Part shown: in pieces, positions 50,762-58,487 of the stretch
How the letters are laid out: every line of letters begins with the position of its first letter
Numbering within the stretch: position 1 is the first letter of the stretch
Assembly (NCBI RefSeq): GCF_002742285.1
Contig: NZ_MDGM01000012.1
Location: forward strand, 992,001 to 1,056,000
Reading direction: 5' to 3'
DNA length: 64,000 bases
Source: Paramylibacter kogurei
GTDB taxonomy: Bacteria; Pseudomonadota; Alphaproteobacteria; Rhodobacterales; Rhodobacteraceae
Notes under the pieces: model-generated
Databases searched by the model: none
Told to the model about the DNA's origin: nothing
The model's input: only the letters and a program-made list of their open reading frames with translations
Position numbers and translations under genes: made by a program

Positions 50762-51203
50762 ATGTGTAGAGGTTTTTTGCGCGGGTTTCGAATGCGCCCA
50801 CAATGCGTTGCATCGCCTCGTTAAACACAACGCCAATCAACCCTTGTAGGATTTTGGATTTGAATTCGAAATCAACGAAAAAATCCACCTCGCACCCATC
50901 AGGGTGATCGTTGAATTTCCAGTGATTGTTCAAATACTTAAACGGCCCATCCAGATATTCGACATCAATCTGCATATCATCGGGGTTTAATGTGACACGG
51001 CTCCCAAAACGTTCGCGAAACACTTTGAATGAAATCACCAGATCAGCGTCAAGAATTGTTGTGGAATCCTGTTCTGTGCGTTTGCGAATACGCGCCGCAG
51101 AACACCATGGCAAAAAGTCAGGATATGCGTTTACATCCGCAATCAGATCGTACATCTGTTGGGGCGTATAGGGCATCACTCGTTTTTCGGCATGGGTCGG
51201 CAT
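50760..51203 (-). CDS. RatA/COQ10-family START-domain protein (coenzyme Q-binding)
   Basis: The 147-residue protein is a single START/SRPBCC domain with the family N-terminus MPTHAEKRVMPYTPQQMYDLIADVNAYPDFLPWCSAARI and the C-terminal helix FNEAMQRIVGAFETRAKNLY. Mitochondrial COQ10 binds ubiquinone and supports respiration; E. coli RatA was reported to act on ribosome subunit joining. The start ATG 51203 has AGAGG 6 nt upstream; the frame to 51263 is longer without support. It is divergent from hpt. In many relatives it lies beside lipA; here hpt and the helicase gene intervene. Confidence 0.9.
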   Translation of the reverse strand: MPTHAEKRVMPYTPQQMYDLIADVNAYPDFLPWCSAARIRKRTEQDSTTILDADLVISFKVFRERFGSRVTLNPDDMQIDVEYLDGPFKYLNNHWKFNDHPDGCEVDFFVDFEFKSKILQGLIGVVFNEAMQRIVGAFETRAKNLYT

Positions 51204-51292
51204 GGCGCCTCTTTTATCAGGATGAATGGCAAGGTCACGCTTAATCTTGTCGCGGTTGTACAATTTGCTAGGATGAATTGAGAGGAACCAGA

Positions 51293-51829
51293 ATGAACCA
51301 CGATAATTACCAAGTTGAACCCATGATTTCCGCTAAATCTATTGCTGCGCGCGTGGAATCGCTAGCTACGGAAATTTCCAAACATTTCGCAGATACCGAC
51401 AAATTGATCGTGGTCGGCCTGTTGCGCGGATCATTCGTTTTCATCGCCGATCTGGCCCGCGAACTGGATTTGCCATGCGAGGTCGATTTTTTGGAAACCT
51501 CGTCTTACGGCAACAGCACGGAATCATCGCGCGAAGTGCGGATATTAAAGGATCTTCGCGGCGAAATAGAAGGCAAAGATATCCTCTTGGTCGAAGATAT
51601 CGTTGATACAGGGCACACATTGCACCATGTGCTAAATCTGTTGAAATCACGCAACCCTGCCCGTTTGGAGGTTTGCGCATTGCTTGACAAACCCGCACGG
51701 CGTGAGGTGGACGTTTCCGCAAAATGGATTGGTTTCGAAATCCCCGATGAATTTGTGGTGGGATATGGCATTGATTATGCCCAACGCAACCGCAATTTGG
51801 ATCATATCGGCAAGGTCGTATTCAAATGA
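51293..51829 (+). CDS. hpt: Hypoxanthine phosphoribosyltransferase
   Basis: The 178-residue purine salvage enzyme forms IMP or GMP from free base and PRPP. The PRPP-binding motif is [15 protein letters not shown], preceded by [26 protein letters not shown] and followed by [28 protein letters not shown] residues (here [20 protein letters not shown]). Start ATG 51293 follows GAGAGGAA; five upstream codons in frame are unlikely. Its stop is overlapped by a small membrane-protein gene (ATGA). Confidence 0.95.
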   Translation: MNHDNYQVEPMISAKSIAARVESLATEISKHFADTDKLIVVGLLRGSFVFIADLARELDLPCEVDFLETSSYGNSTESSREVRILKDLRGEIEGKDILLVEDIVDTGHTLHHVLNLLKSRNPARLEVCALLDKPARREVDVSAKWIGFEIPDEFVVGYGIDYAQRNRNLDHIGKVVFK

Positions 51830-52011
51830 ACCTGCACTGGTTGATGCGCGCAAAACGCTGGGCACAACGACCGCCATCTTGGAAACGTGTGAAACTGGTG
51901 ATGGCCGTTGTCGCGATTTGTATTGCAATCGCAGTGTTTGAACATTTTTTCGGCTGGCCTGATGCGTTAAATGTGAACAATAACCTGCGCGGACGGATGC
52001 CAAAATTCTAA
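51826..52011 (+). CDS. Small single-span membrane protein coupled to hpt
   Basis: The 61-residue protein has a basic N-terminal stretch ([17 protein letters not shown], residues 7-23), one membrane span at about residues 24-42 ([19 protein letters not shown]), and a short polar tail. By the positive-inside rule the N-terminus is cytoplasmic. The ATGA overlap with hpt argues for real translation. Comparable small proteins after hpt occur in related bacteria as far as I recall. Function unknown. Confidence 0.7.
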   Translation: MNLHWLMRAKRWAQRPPSWKRVKLVMAVVAICIAIAVFEHFFGWPDALNVNNNLRGRMPKF

Positions 52012-52132
52012 TCGCTTGACTTATGTGTGCGAAACCTATTGAAGCGCGATCAATGGCATCGGCCATTTGCGCGTTTTGGAATTTGTGTTTGTCGCATGAA
52101 AAGAAGAAGCGCAATCATAAATGAAACGCAAT

Positions 52133-52174
52133 GCGAAACCTGTCGTGCCAATGGCACCAGACGGGCTGTTTCGC
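52133..52174 (+). promoter_or_regulatory. Stem-loop in the leader of the cold-shock/DEAD-box gene
   Basis: GCGAAAC (52133-52139) pairs with GTTTCGC (52168-52174). Inside it, CTGTC pairs with GACGG, and GTGCC with GGCAC around AAT, giving one long imperfect hairpin ending 18 nt before the ATG. No T-run follows, so it is not a terminator. The rest of 52012-52192 shows no gene. A leader fold is common in cold-shock mRNAs; a thermosensor role is inferred. Confidence 0.45.
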
Positions 52175-52192
52175 GTCAGATAGGTATAATCA

Positions 52193-53767
52193 ATGAATAC
52201 AGGCACCGTAATTTGGTATAACGCCAAAAAGGGCATCGGATTCATCAAACCAGACGAAGCTGGTGATGATGTTTTTGTACATATGAAAGCACTGAAAAAA
52301 ACAGGGCTAAAACAAATCAAAGAAGGCGATCGTCTTTTATTTGAAATGGAAACAGATGATGTAACGGGCAAACAAGCCGCTGCAAACATCACTCAAATGA
52401 CAGACGAAGAAGGCCGCATTTTGCGCAATGCAAGCCGCCCCGCCCCCACAGCAAAAAAACAAAAGTCAGAACCAAAGCCAAAATCAGACGCAAGCGCGTT
52501 TGCTTCCTTGGGGCTTGATCCTGAAATCGTCAAATCGCTTGGTTTTCAAGGTTATGAAAAACCAACACCGATCCAAGAACAGGCCATTCCAGCCATTCTA
52601 AAGGGGCGTGATATTGTCGGCTTGGCGCAAACTGGTACGGGTAAGACCGCAGCATTTTCATTGCCATTGTTGCAAAATTTGCTGATGAACCCAGCCGAAT
52701 TGAAACCACGTTCGGCACGTGCGTTAATCTTGTCGCCGACACGTGAATTGGCATTGCAAATCCACACCGCGATCAAAGAATATGGCAAACGCATGCCTTT
52801 GACGATCACATCTGTGATCGGTGGTGCGCCCATCCGCAAACAAATGCAGGCATTGTCCAAAGGTGTGGACGTTTTGGTGGCAACACCTGGGCGATTGGAA
52901 GATTTGGTTGATCAAAAGGCATTGCGCCTTGATCAAACGAATTTCATCGTACTGGACGAAGCGGATCAGATGATGGACATTGGTTTCTTACCATCGATCA
53001 AGCGTATCTTGGGCAAGGTTGCAAGCGAGCGTCAAACGCTGCTTTTCTCGGCCACCATGCCAAAAGCGATTAAAGAGCTAACCAATACATATTTAGATGA
53101 TCCTGTTGAAGTGGCCGTTGCACAAGTGTCTTCAACCGCAGAGCGGATCAAACAATCGTTGATGTATTTGGTCAAGATGAACAAAGGATTGGCGCTGGAA
53201 CGCATTGTAAAAGCGAACCCAAACAAACGTATCATCGTGTTTTCACGGACCAAACATGGATCAGATAAGCTGGTTAAGTGGTTGGGAACACAAGATATTA
53301 AAGCTGATGCGATTCACGGAAACAAATCCCAAGGCCAGCGCCAACGGGCATTGGATGATTTTCGTAAAGGCAAAACCTTTGTTTTGATCGCCACCGATAT
53401 CGCCGCGCGTGGGATTGATATTCCGGGCATCGAATTGGTTGTGAATTTTGATCTGCCAAACGTGCCAGAAGCATATGTTCACCGCATTGGGCGCACTGCG
53501 CGTGCAGGTGCGGAAGGGCGTGCCATTGCGTTTTGCGCACCAGATGAGCAAAAACAATTGGCAGATATTTTGAAGGTGATCAAACAGGATATTCCTGTTG
53601 AGGTGATGGAAGGTTTGACCAACACACCCATGCCATCCATGGATAAACCAGCTGGCGGGCGTGGCCGCGCATCGCGCCCACCACGCGGTGGGAAATGGGC
53701 AGGCGCTGGCAAGGGCAAGGCGAATTCATCGCGCAACAAAGGCAAGCCAAAGGCGCGCGGGCGCTAG
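52193..53767 (+). CDS. Fusion of cold-shock domain and DEAD-box RNA helicase (RhlE/CsdA-like)
   Basis: The 524-residue protein combines two RNA-remodelling modules. Residues 1-68 are a CspA-type cold-shock domain with RNP1 KGIGFI (13-18) and RNP2 DVFVH (26-30). A charged Pro/Lys linker spans about 80-100. Residues 105-460 are a full DEAD-box core: Q-motif GYEKPTPIQEQAIP, Walker A AQTGTGKT (145-152), PTRELA, VLDEADQMMD, LFSATMP, and HRIGRTARAG. A basic Gly/Lys/Arg tail (about 485-524) follows. It probably unwinds mRNA or assists ribosome assembly in the cold, with the cold-shock domain holding single strands. The reading frame is continuous, so this is a true fusion. The Shine-Dalgarno is weak (TAGG) behind a leader hairpin. 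Confidence 0.95.
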   Translation: MNTGTVIWYNAKKGIGFIKPDEAGDDVFVHMKALKKTGLKQIKEGDRLLFEMETDDVTGKQAAANITQMTDEEGRILRNASRPAPTAKKQKSEPKPKSDASAFASLGLDPEIVKSLGFQGYEKPTPIQEQAIPAILKGRDIVGLAQTGTGKTAAFSLPLLQNLLMNPAELKPRSARALILSPTRELALQIHTAIKEYGKRMPLTITSVIGGAPIRKQMQALSKGVDVLVATPGRLEDLVDQKALRLDQTNFIVLDEADQMMDIGFLPSIKRILGKVASERQTLLFSATMPKAIKELTNTYLDDPVEVAVAQVSSTAERIKQSLMYLVKMNKGLALERIVKANPNKRIIVFSRTKHGSDKLVKWLGTQDIKADAIHGNKSQGQRQRALDDFRKGKTFVLIATDIAARGIDIPGIELVVNFDLPNVPEAYVHRIGRTARAGAEGRAIAFCAPDEQKQLADILKVIKQDIPVEVMEGLTNTPMPSMDKPAGGRGRASRPPRGGKWAGAGKGKANSSRNKGKPKARGR

Positions 53768-53808
53768 AGCAGATGCCTGCGGCGCGGATATTTTAAACAT
53801 TTGGAGAG

Positions 53809-53837
53809 GGCCAGCAATTCATTTGCTGGCCTTTTTT
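53809..53837 (+). terminator. Rho-independent terminator of the cold-shock/DEAD-box gene
   Basis: GGCCAGCAA (53809-53817) pairs with TTGCTGGCC (53823-53831), followed by six T residues. It lies 1 nt from the convergent lipA stop and has no T-run on the minus strand. Confidence 0.88.
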
Positions 53838-53838
53838 A

Positions 53839-54789
53839 TTAGTGGCCGAGTGCCTTGAGCCGTGCAGCGCGAAGGCGGGCAAAATCATCGCCTGCGTGAT
53901 AGCTGGATCGTGTGAGCGGCGTGGCAGACACCATCAAGAAACCCTTGTTAAACGCAGTTTTTTCATAATTTGCAAATTCTTCTGGCGTGACAAAACGATC
54001 AACCGCGTGGTGTTTTGGGGTTGGTTGCAAATATTGCCCGATGGTGAGGAAATCGATATCAGCGGCGCGCATGTCTTCCATGACTTGCACAACGGATTGT
54101 TTGTTTTCCCCAAGGCCAACCATGATACCCGATTTGGTAAACATGGATGGATCAAGCTCTTTCACCCGTTGTAACAGACGCAAACTGTGGAAATAACGCG
54201 CACCCGGGCGGACCTCTGGATACAATCCCGGAACCGTTTCAAGGTTGTGATTGAACACATCGGGGCGTGCAGCAACGACGGTTTCAAGCGCGCTATCATC
54301 ACAGCGAATGAAATCTGGAGTGAGGATTTCGATTGTGGTGTTTGGCGATTGTTTGCGAATGGCGCGAATGGTTTGTGCGAAATGTTCCGCACCCCCATCA
54401 GCCACATCATCGCGATCAACGGATGTGACAACAACATGGTTTAAGCCAAGTTTTTTAACCGCAGACGCGACACGACCCGGTTCAAACACATCAAGATCCT
54501 CTGGCGGTTTGCCTGTTGCGATATTACAAAAAGTACAAGCGCGTGTACAAACCTCGCCCATGATCATCATTGTGGCGTGGCCTTGTGACCAGCATTCACC
54601 GACATTTGGGCAACCCGCCTCTTCGCAGACAGTGACCAATTTGTTGTCGCGCATGATGTCACGGGTTTTTTTGTAACCATCTGACGTTGGTGCCTTGACC
54701 CGAATCCAATCCGGTTTTTTAGGCTGGGCATTGTCAGGCTTATGCGCCTTTTCTGGGTGGCGCTGTTCGGGAATATTTAAATCACGCAT
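53839..54789 (-). CDS. lipA: Lipoyl synthase
   Basis: The 316-residue radical-SAM enzyme inserts two sulfurs into octanoyl groups of lipoyl domains. It has both iron-sulfur cluster motifs: auxiliary [12 protein letters not shown] and radical-[11 protein letters not shown] (CxxxCxxC), plus the C-terminal RSSY that ligates the auxiliary cluster. Start ATG 54789 has AGGA about 6 nt upstream; GTG 54792 is immediately upstream. lpdA, another lipoyl-dependent function, is 1.6 kb away. Confidence 0.97.
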   Translation of the reverse strand: MRDLNIPEQRHPEKAHKPDNAQPKKPDWIRVKAPTSDGYKKTRDIMRDNKLVTVCEEAGCPNVGECWSQGHATMMIMGEVCTRACTFCNIATGKPPEDLDVFEPGRVASAVKKLGLNHVVVTSVDRDDVADGGAEHFAQTIRAIRKQSPNTTIEILTPDFIRCDDSALETVVAARPDVFNHNLETVPGLYPEVRPGARYFHSLRLLQRVKELDPSMFTKSGIMVGLGENKQSVVQVMEDMRAADIDFLTIGQYLQPTPKHHAVDRFVTPEEFANYEKTAFNKGFLMVSATPLTRSSYHAGDDFARLRAARLKALGH

Positions 54790-54812
54790 CACAATCCTCG
54801 CTTGTTGCGATT

Positions 54813-54841
54813 ACTATACATACCGCAGATTGGAATGTAAC
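54813..54841 (-). promoter_or_regulatory. Probable sigma-70 promoter of lipA
   Basis: On the minus strand, GTTACA (54841-54836) and TATAGT (54818-54813) are 17 bp apart, with transcription starting about 17 nt before the ATG. Confidence 0.45.
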
Positions 54842-54977
54842 ACTTTGTGCATCAAATCAGCCAAATTGTGATGAATTTCATAGCAGGGTTTCACATTCTG
54901 CATAGGTGTTGAAATAACGCCGCGCAAAATTGTCGCAAAGACCCGTATGTTACAAATATGTTGTTGTATTGCACGCC

Positions 54978-55006
54978 TTGAACAATAGGTTGCGCAAGAG
55001 AATAAT
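54978..55006 (+). promoter_or_regulatory. Probable sigma-70 promoter of the peroxiredoxin gene
   Basis: TTGAAC (54978-54983) and AATAAT (55001-55006) are spaced by 17 bp. The predicted start near 55013 coincides with the base of a stem-loop TGTGGTT-N6-AACCACA (55013-55032), so the mRNA may begin with a 5' hairpin. Confidence 0.55.
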
Positions 55007-55053
55007 CGATTCTGTGGTTTGCAGTAACCACATTGAAAACAAAGGAAAATACG

Positions 55054-55599
55054 ATGAAAACTGGTGTCACCCTCCCTGACGTTACATTTCACACCCGCGT
55101 GCGTGATGACGCAATCGAAGGCCCAAATCCATTTCGCTGGGAAGATAAAACAACGGCTGATTTTTTCGCCAATAAACGCGTGATTTTATTCTCGCTTCCA
55201 GGTGCATTTACGCCGACATGTTCAACATACCAATTGCCCGGCTTTGAAGACAATTTCGCCAAATTCCAAGCCGCTGGAATTAATGAAATTTATTGTTTGT
55301 CCGTGAACGACAGTTTCGTGATGAACAAATGGGCGCAGAGCCAAGAGATTAAAAATGTCAAAGTGATCCCAGATGGTTCAGGTCAGTTTACCCGCAAGGT
55401 TGGCATGTTGGTTGATAAAGATAACCTTGGGTTTGGTATGCGTTCATGGCGCTATGCCGCCATCGTGAATAACGGCGTTGTTGAAGCATGGTTCGAAGAG
55501 CCAGGTCGTGCAGATAACCATGGTGATGATCCATATGGCGAAAGTTCACCAGAAAACCTGTTGGCCTATCTAGACGCAGAAGCAAACAAAGCGGCATAA
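55054..55599 (+). CDS. Peroxiredoxin, Prx5/AhpE-like
   Basis: The 181-residue thiol peroxidase has the peroxidatic cysteine in LFSLPGAFTPTCSTYQLPGF (motif PxxxTxxC), a second Cys about 30 residues later in EIYCLSVND, and the conserved Arg in GMRSWRYAAIV. Length and the VNDSFVMNKWAQ segment match the Prx5 subfamily, which often takes electrons from glutathione/glutaredoxin. ATG 55054 follows AAAGGAAAA. It is a single-gene unit with its own promoter and a terminator at 55626-55654. Confidence 0.94.
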   Translation: MKTGVTLPDVTFHTRVRDDAIEGPNPFRWEDKTTADFFANKRVILFSLPGAFTPTCSTYQLPGFEDNFAKFQAAGINEIYCLSVNDSFVMNKWAQSQEIKNVKVIPDGSGQFTRKVGMLVDKDNLGFGMRSWRYAAIVNNGVVEAWFEEPGRADNHGDDPYGESSPENLLAYLDAEANKAA

Positions 55600-55625
55600 G
55601 CCACGCTTTGCAATTCGCATGTTAA

Positions 55626-55654
55626 GGGCTACGCTGGGCGTGGCCCTTTTATTT
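55626..55654 (+). terminator. Rho-independent terminator of the peroxiredoxin gene
   Basis: GGGCTACGC pairs with GCGTGGCCC around TGG, followed by TTTTATTTT. It overlaps the region just before the VIT-like gene, whose ribosome-binding site follows directly. Confidence 0.75.
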
Positions 55655-55665
55655 TGGAAATGAGT

Positions 55666-56403
55666 ATGAACGACACATTCAACGGTATCACCACCCATCG
55701 CGGACGCGAGCATCATATTTCGAAAATGGGCGAATTCATTAAACAGATCATTTATGGCGGCAATGATGGGATTGTCACAACTTTTGCTGTGGTTGCAGGG
55801 TTTGCAGGTGCTGGTCAGGACGGCGTGGCGCAGGTTGGTGCAATTGCGGTGTTGTTGTTTGGTTTGGCCAATTTATTTGCCGATGCCACGGCGATGGGCT
55901 TGGGTGAATATCTGTCGGCGCGCAGCGAAAACGATTTGTATCATTCGGTACGCGATGATGAATTGGTCGAGATTGCACAAAACCCAGAGATGGAACGCCA
56001 AGAGGCATTGGAAATCCTAGCAGACAAAGGCATGAGCGATGCGGATGCGGTTGCCATGGCCGATATATTACAACGCTATCCCGAATATTATGCGGATTTC
56101 ATGATGGCCTATGAAATCGGGATGTCCGATCCTGCCGATGAAAACCCTGCGCTTAACGGTTTGGCCACATTTGCGGCATTCATCGCATTTGGGATTATCC
56201 CGCTGTTGCCATATTTTATGTTTGATCCCGTGCGATCCACATTTCATCTGTCGGTGATTGCAACGTTCAGTGCGCTAACCATATTGGGGCTTTTGCGTTT
56301 TGGGGTTATTCGTCAAAACATTTTGCGCTGTGTTGGTGAAACAGTTCTAGTCGGCGGTGTATGTGCCGCCGTGGCATATGGTGTTGGTTTAGCATTTGCG
56401 TAA
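55666..56403 (+). CDS. VIT1/CCC1-family membrane transporter
   Basis: The 245-residue protein has about five membrane spans. The family start [25 protein letters not shown] is followed by [28 protein letters not shown], a helical cytoplasmic segment rich in acidic residues (about 85-140), and two to three C-terminal spans. VIT1/CCC1 proteins move Fe2+ or Mn2+ out of the cytosol. The start is taken as ATG 55666 with GGAA upstream; ATG 55660 and TTG 55654 are in frame. Metal specificity is not readable. Confidence 0.9.
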   Translation: MNDTFNGITTHRGREHHISKMGEFIKQIIYGGNDGIVTTFAVVAGFAGAGQDGVAQVGAIAVLLFGLANLFADATAMGLGEYLSARSENDLYHSVRDDELVEIAQNPEMERQEALEILADKGMSDADAVAMADILQRYPEYYADFMMAYEIGMSDPADENPALNGLATFAAFIAFGIIPLLPYFMFDPVRSTFHLSVIATFSALTILGLLRFGVIRQNILRCVGETVLVGGVCAAVAYGVGLAFA

Positions 56404-56436
56404 GGGCGGCGATGCTGCCGCCCCCTGCCCGTTCAA

Positions 56437-57834
56437 TTAAAAATGGATAGCTTTGCCATAGGCATCCAGCACAGATTCATGCATCATTTCAGAAAGTGTC
56501 GGATGCGGGAATACGGTGTGCATTAAGTCTTCTTCGGTGGTTTCCAATTGGCGACCAACGACATAGCCTTGGATCAATTCGGTCACTTCTGCGCCCACCA
56601 TATGTGCGCCCAACAATTCACCGGTTTTGGCATCAAAGACGGTTTTGACCATGCCTTCAGCCTCCCCCAATGCGATGGCTTTGCCGTTGCCGATGAATGG
56701 GAATTTCCCAACTTTGATACCGAAACCTTTTTCCATGGCCGCCGCTTCGGTATAGCCAACGGATGCGATTTGAGGATGGCAATAAGTACAGCCCGCAATG
56801 CTTTCGGGTTTTACAGGATGTGGTTTTTGTCCTGCGATTAATTCGGCCACCATCACACCCTCATGGGATGCCTTATGTGCCAACCATGGCGGCGCCGCCA
56901 GATCACCGATGGCGAAAATGCCATCGACATTTGTGCGGCAATACGGATCTGTCACAACATGGGTGCGATCGGTTTTGATTTTGAGCTCTTCCAGACCCAA
57001 ATCTTCGACATTGCCAACAATCCCCACAGCGGAAATCACTGTATCGAATTCTTGTTTTTCTGTTTTGCCGTCTTTTTCAATATGCGCGGTCACTTTACCC
57101 TTGGCGCGATCAAGCTTTTTGACAGTCGCCTTTTCCATGATCGTCATTCCCTGTTTTTCAAAGGACTTTTTGGCGAATGCGGCGATTTCTGCGTCTTCAA
57201 CGGGTAAGATGCGATCCATCACTTCAACCACGGTCGTTTCTGCGCCAAGCGTGTGATAAAAGCTGGCAAATTCGATACCAATCGCACCTGAACCTATCAC
57301 CAAAAGCTTTTTGGGATTATGCGGCGGGTTTAGCGCGTGTTTATATGTCCACACGTTTTTACCATCTGCTTCCAGCCCCGGTAATTCACGCGCACGTGCG
57401 CCCGTGGCCAAAACGATGTTTTTGGCGGTAAGCTCTTGCGTATCTTTATCCGTTTTCACGGAAATTTTGTTTTTCGAGGTTAATTTTGCCGTACCCATAA
57501 TTGTGGTGATTTTGTTTTTCTTTAACAAATGGGTCACGCCAGACGACAATTGTTTCGCAACTCCGCGCGAACGTTTCACCACCGCGCCCAGATCATAGTT
57601 GATGTTATCCGCAGACAGGCCAAATTCAGCGGCGCGGTGCATCAAATGGAAAACCTCTGACGATCGCAACAAAGCCTTTGTTGGGATACAACCCCAGTTC
57701 AGACAGATCCCGCCAACATGTTCGCGTTCAACCACGCAAACCTTTAACCCCAATTGCGCACCGCGGATCGCAGCAACATAGCCACCTGGCCCTGCGCCAA
57801 TTACAATCATATCAAAGGATGTGTCAGCCATCAT
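56437..57834 (-). CDS. lpdA: Dihydrolipoyl dehydrogenase (E3)
   Basis: The 465-residue flavoprotein reoxidises dihydrolipoamide in 2-oxoacid dehydrogenase or glycine cleavage complexes. The FAD motif IVIGAGPGGYVAAIRGAQLG, the redox-active disulfide GGICLNWGCIPTKALL (with Trp where Val is usual), the NAD motif LVIGSGAIGIEFASFY, and the C-terminal His-Glu pair in HTVFPHPTLSEMMHE are present. Either of two tandem ATGs (57834, 57831) may start. A perfect 20-bp palindrome and a TATAAT box lie just upstream. No E1/E2 genes are in the window. Confidence 0.96.
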   Translation of the reverse strand: MMADTSFDMIVIGAGPGGYVAAIRGAQLGLKVCVVEREHVGGICLNWGCIPTKALLRSSEVFHLMHRAAEFGLSADNINYDLGAVVKRSRGVAKQLSSGVTHLLKKNKITTIMGTAKLTSKNKISVKTDKDTQELTAKNIVLATGARARELPGLEADGKNVWTYKHALNPPHNPKKLLVIGSGAIGIEFASFYHTLGAETTVVEVMDRILPVEDAEIAAFAKKSFEKQGMTIMEKATVKKLDRAKGKVTAHIEKDGKTEKQEFDTVISAVGIVGNVEDLGLEELKIKTDRTHVVTDPYCRTNVDGIFAIGDLAAPPWLAHKASHEGVMVAELIAGQKPHPVKPESIAGCTYCHPQIASVGYTEAAAMEKGFGIKVGKFPFIGNGKAIALGEAEGMVKTVFDAKTGELLGAHMVGAEVTELIQGYVVGRQLETTEEDLMHTVFPHPTLSEMMHESVLDAYGKAIHF

Positions 57835-57845
57835 AGATCTCGCAT

Positions 57846-57865
57846 ATAGTTTAACGTTAAACTAT
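57846..57865. promoter_or_regulatory. Perfect 20-bp palindrome at the lpdA promoter (candidate operator)
   Basis: ATAGTTTAACGTTAAACTAT is self-complementary over all 20 bases and begins 11 nt upstream of the lpdA ATG. A TATAAT hexamer on the minus strand (57869-57864) overlaps its distal end, so a bound repressor would cover the start of transcription. The binding protein is unknown. Confidence 0.55.
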
Positions 57866-57903
57866 TATATAATGCACCAAATCAAACGATGTGGCAAGCG
57901 TGG

Positions 57904-58485
57904 CTACTCGTTGGATTCCGCGCTTAGCTTTTCAACAATCGAGCGATACCCACCTTCGGCAATGAATGCGGTTTCTTCTGGGGTGTCTTCGCGGCCCAAG
58001 GCGGCGTTACGAAATGGAAATCTTCCAAATTTATGAATAATTTCACGATGCGCGCGCGCGTGAATTTGATTGTTTCCAATGTCGCTGGTACGTTTTTTAA
58101 ACAACTTCACCGCGATATTTTGATCGCCCAAGTTTTCTGAATGCATAAATGGCATGTAAAAAAACTGTCGTACGGGTTCATCAATTTCCTGATCGAAATT
58201 TTTACGAATGGCCCGTCCCGCCACATCGCGTGCAAAGGGATCAGCGTCAAATGATTCAGGGCGCCCACGAAACATATTACGTGCAAATTGATCCAACAGA
58301 ATGATCAACGCCAATGTGCCCGTGGCGGTTTCTTCCCACTCTTCCAACTTGCCACTGGCGGCCAGATCGTAATCGTTCATAAACCGTTGCGTGATTTCTG
58401 CGTCTACTTTTTCGTCCGCCACATACCAACCGTCGGGGCCAACATCGTTTACCCAAAAATCAACAATTTCTTCTGCGCGTTCCAT
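57904..58485 (-). CDS. DUF924 family protein
   Basis: The 193-residue soluble all-helical protein has DUF924 hallmarks: VDFWVNDVGPDGWYVADEKVDAEITQRF, ALIILLDQFARNMFRG with the conserved LDQFxRN, and FFYMPFMHSENLGDQ. The family is widespread and functionally uncharacterised. It lies 2 nt downstream of the MFS gene and 69 nt upstream of lpdA, on the same strand. Confidence 0.9.
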   Translation of the reverse strand: MERAEEIVDFWVNDVGPDGWYVADEKVDAEITQRFMNDYDLAASGKLEEWEETATGTLALIILLDQFARNMFRGRPESFDADPFARDVAGRAIRKNFDQEIDEPVRQFFYMPFMHSENLGDQNIAVKLFKKRTSDIGNNQIHARAHREIIHKFGRFPFRNAALGREDTPEETAFIAEGGYRSIVEKLSAESNE

Positions 58486-58487
58486 GC

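Noticed and set aside
52185..52190. Perfect TATAAT hexamer
   Set aside because: It lies 2 nt before the ATG of the cold-shock/DEAD-box gene with no -35 box at proper distance, so it cannot be that gene's promoter.
52027..52221. 64-codon frame running into the cold-shock/DEAD-box start region
   Set aside because: It overlaps the helicase start out of frame, coincides with a stem-loop, and shows no recognisable protein; a leader peptide cannot be excluded but is not supported.
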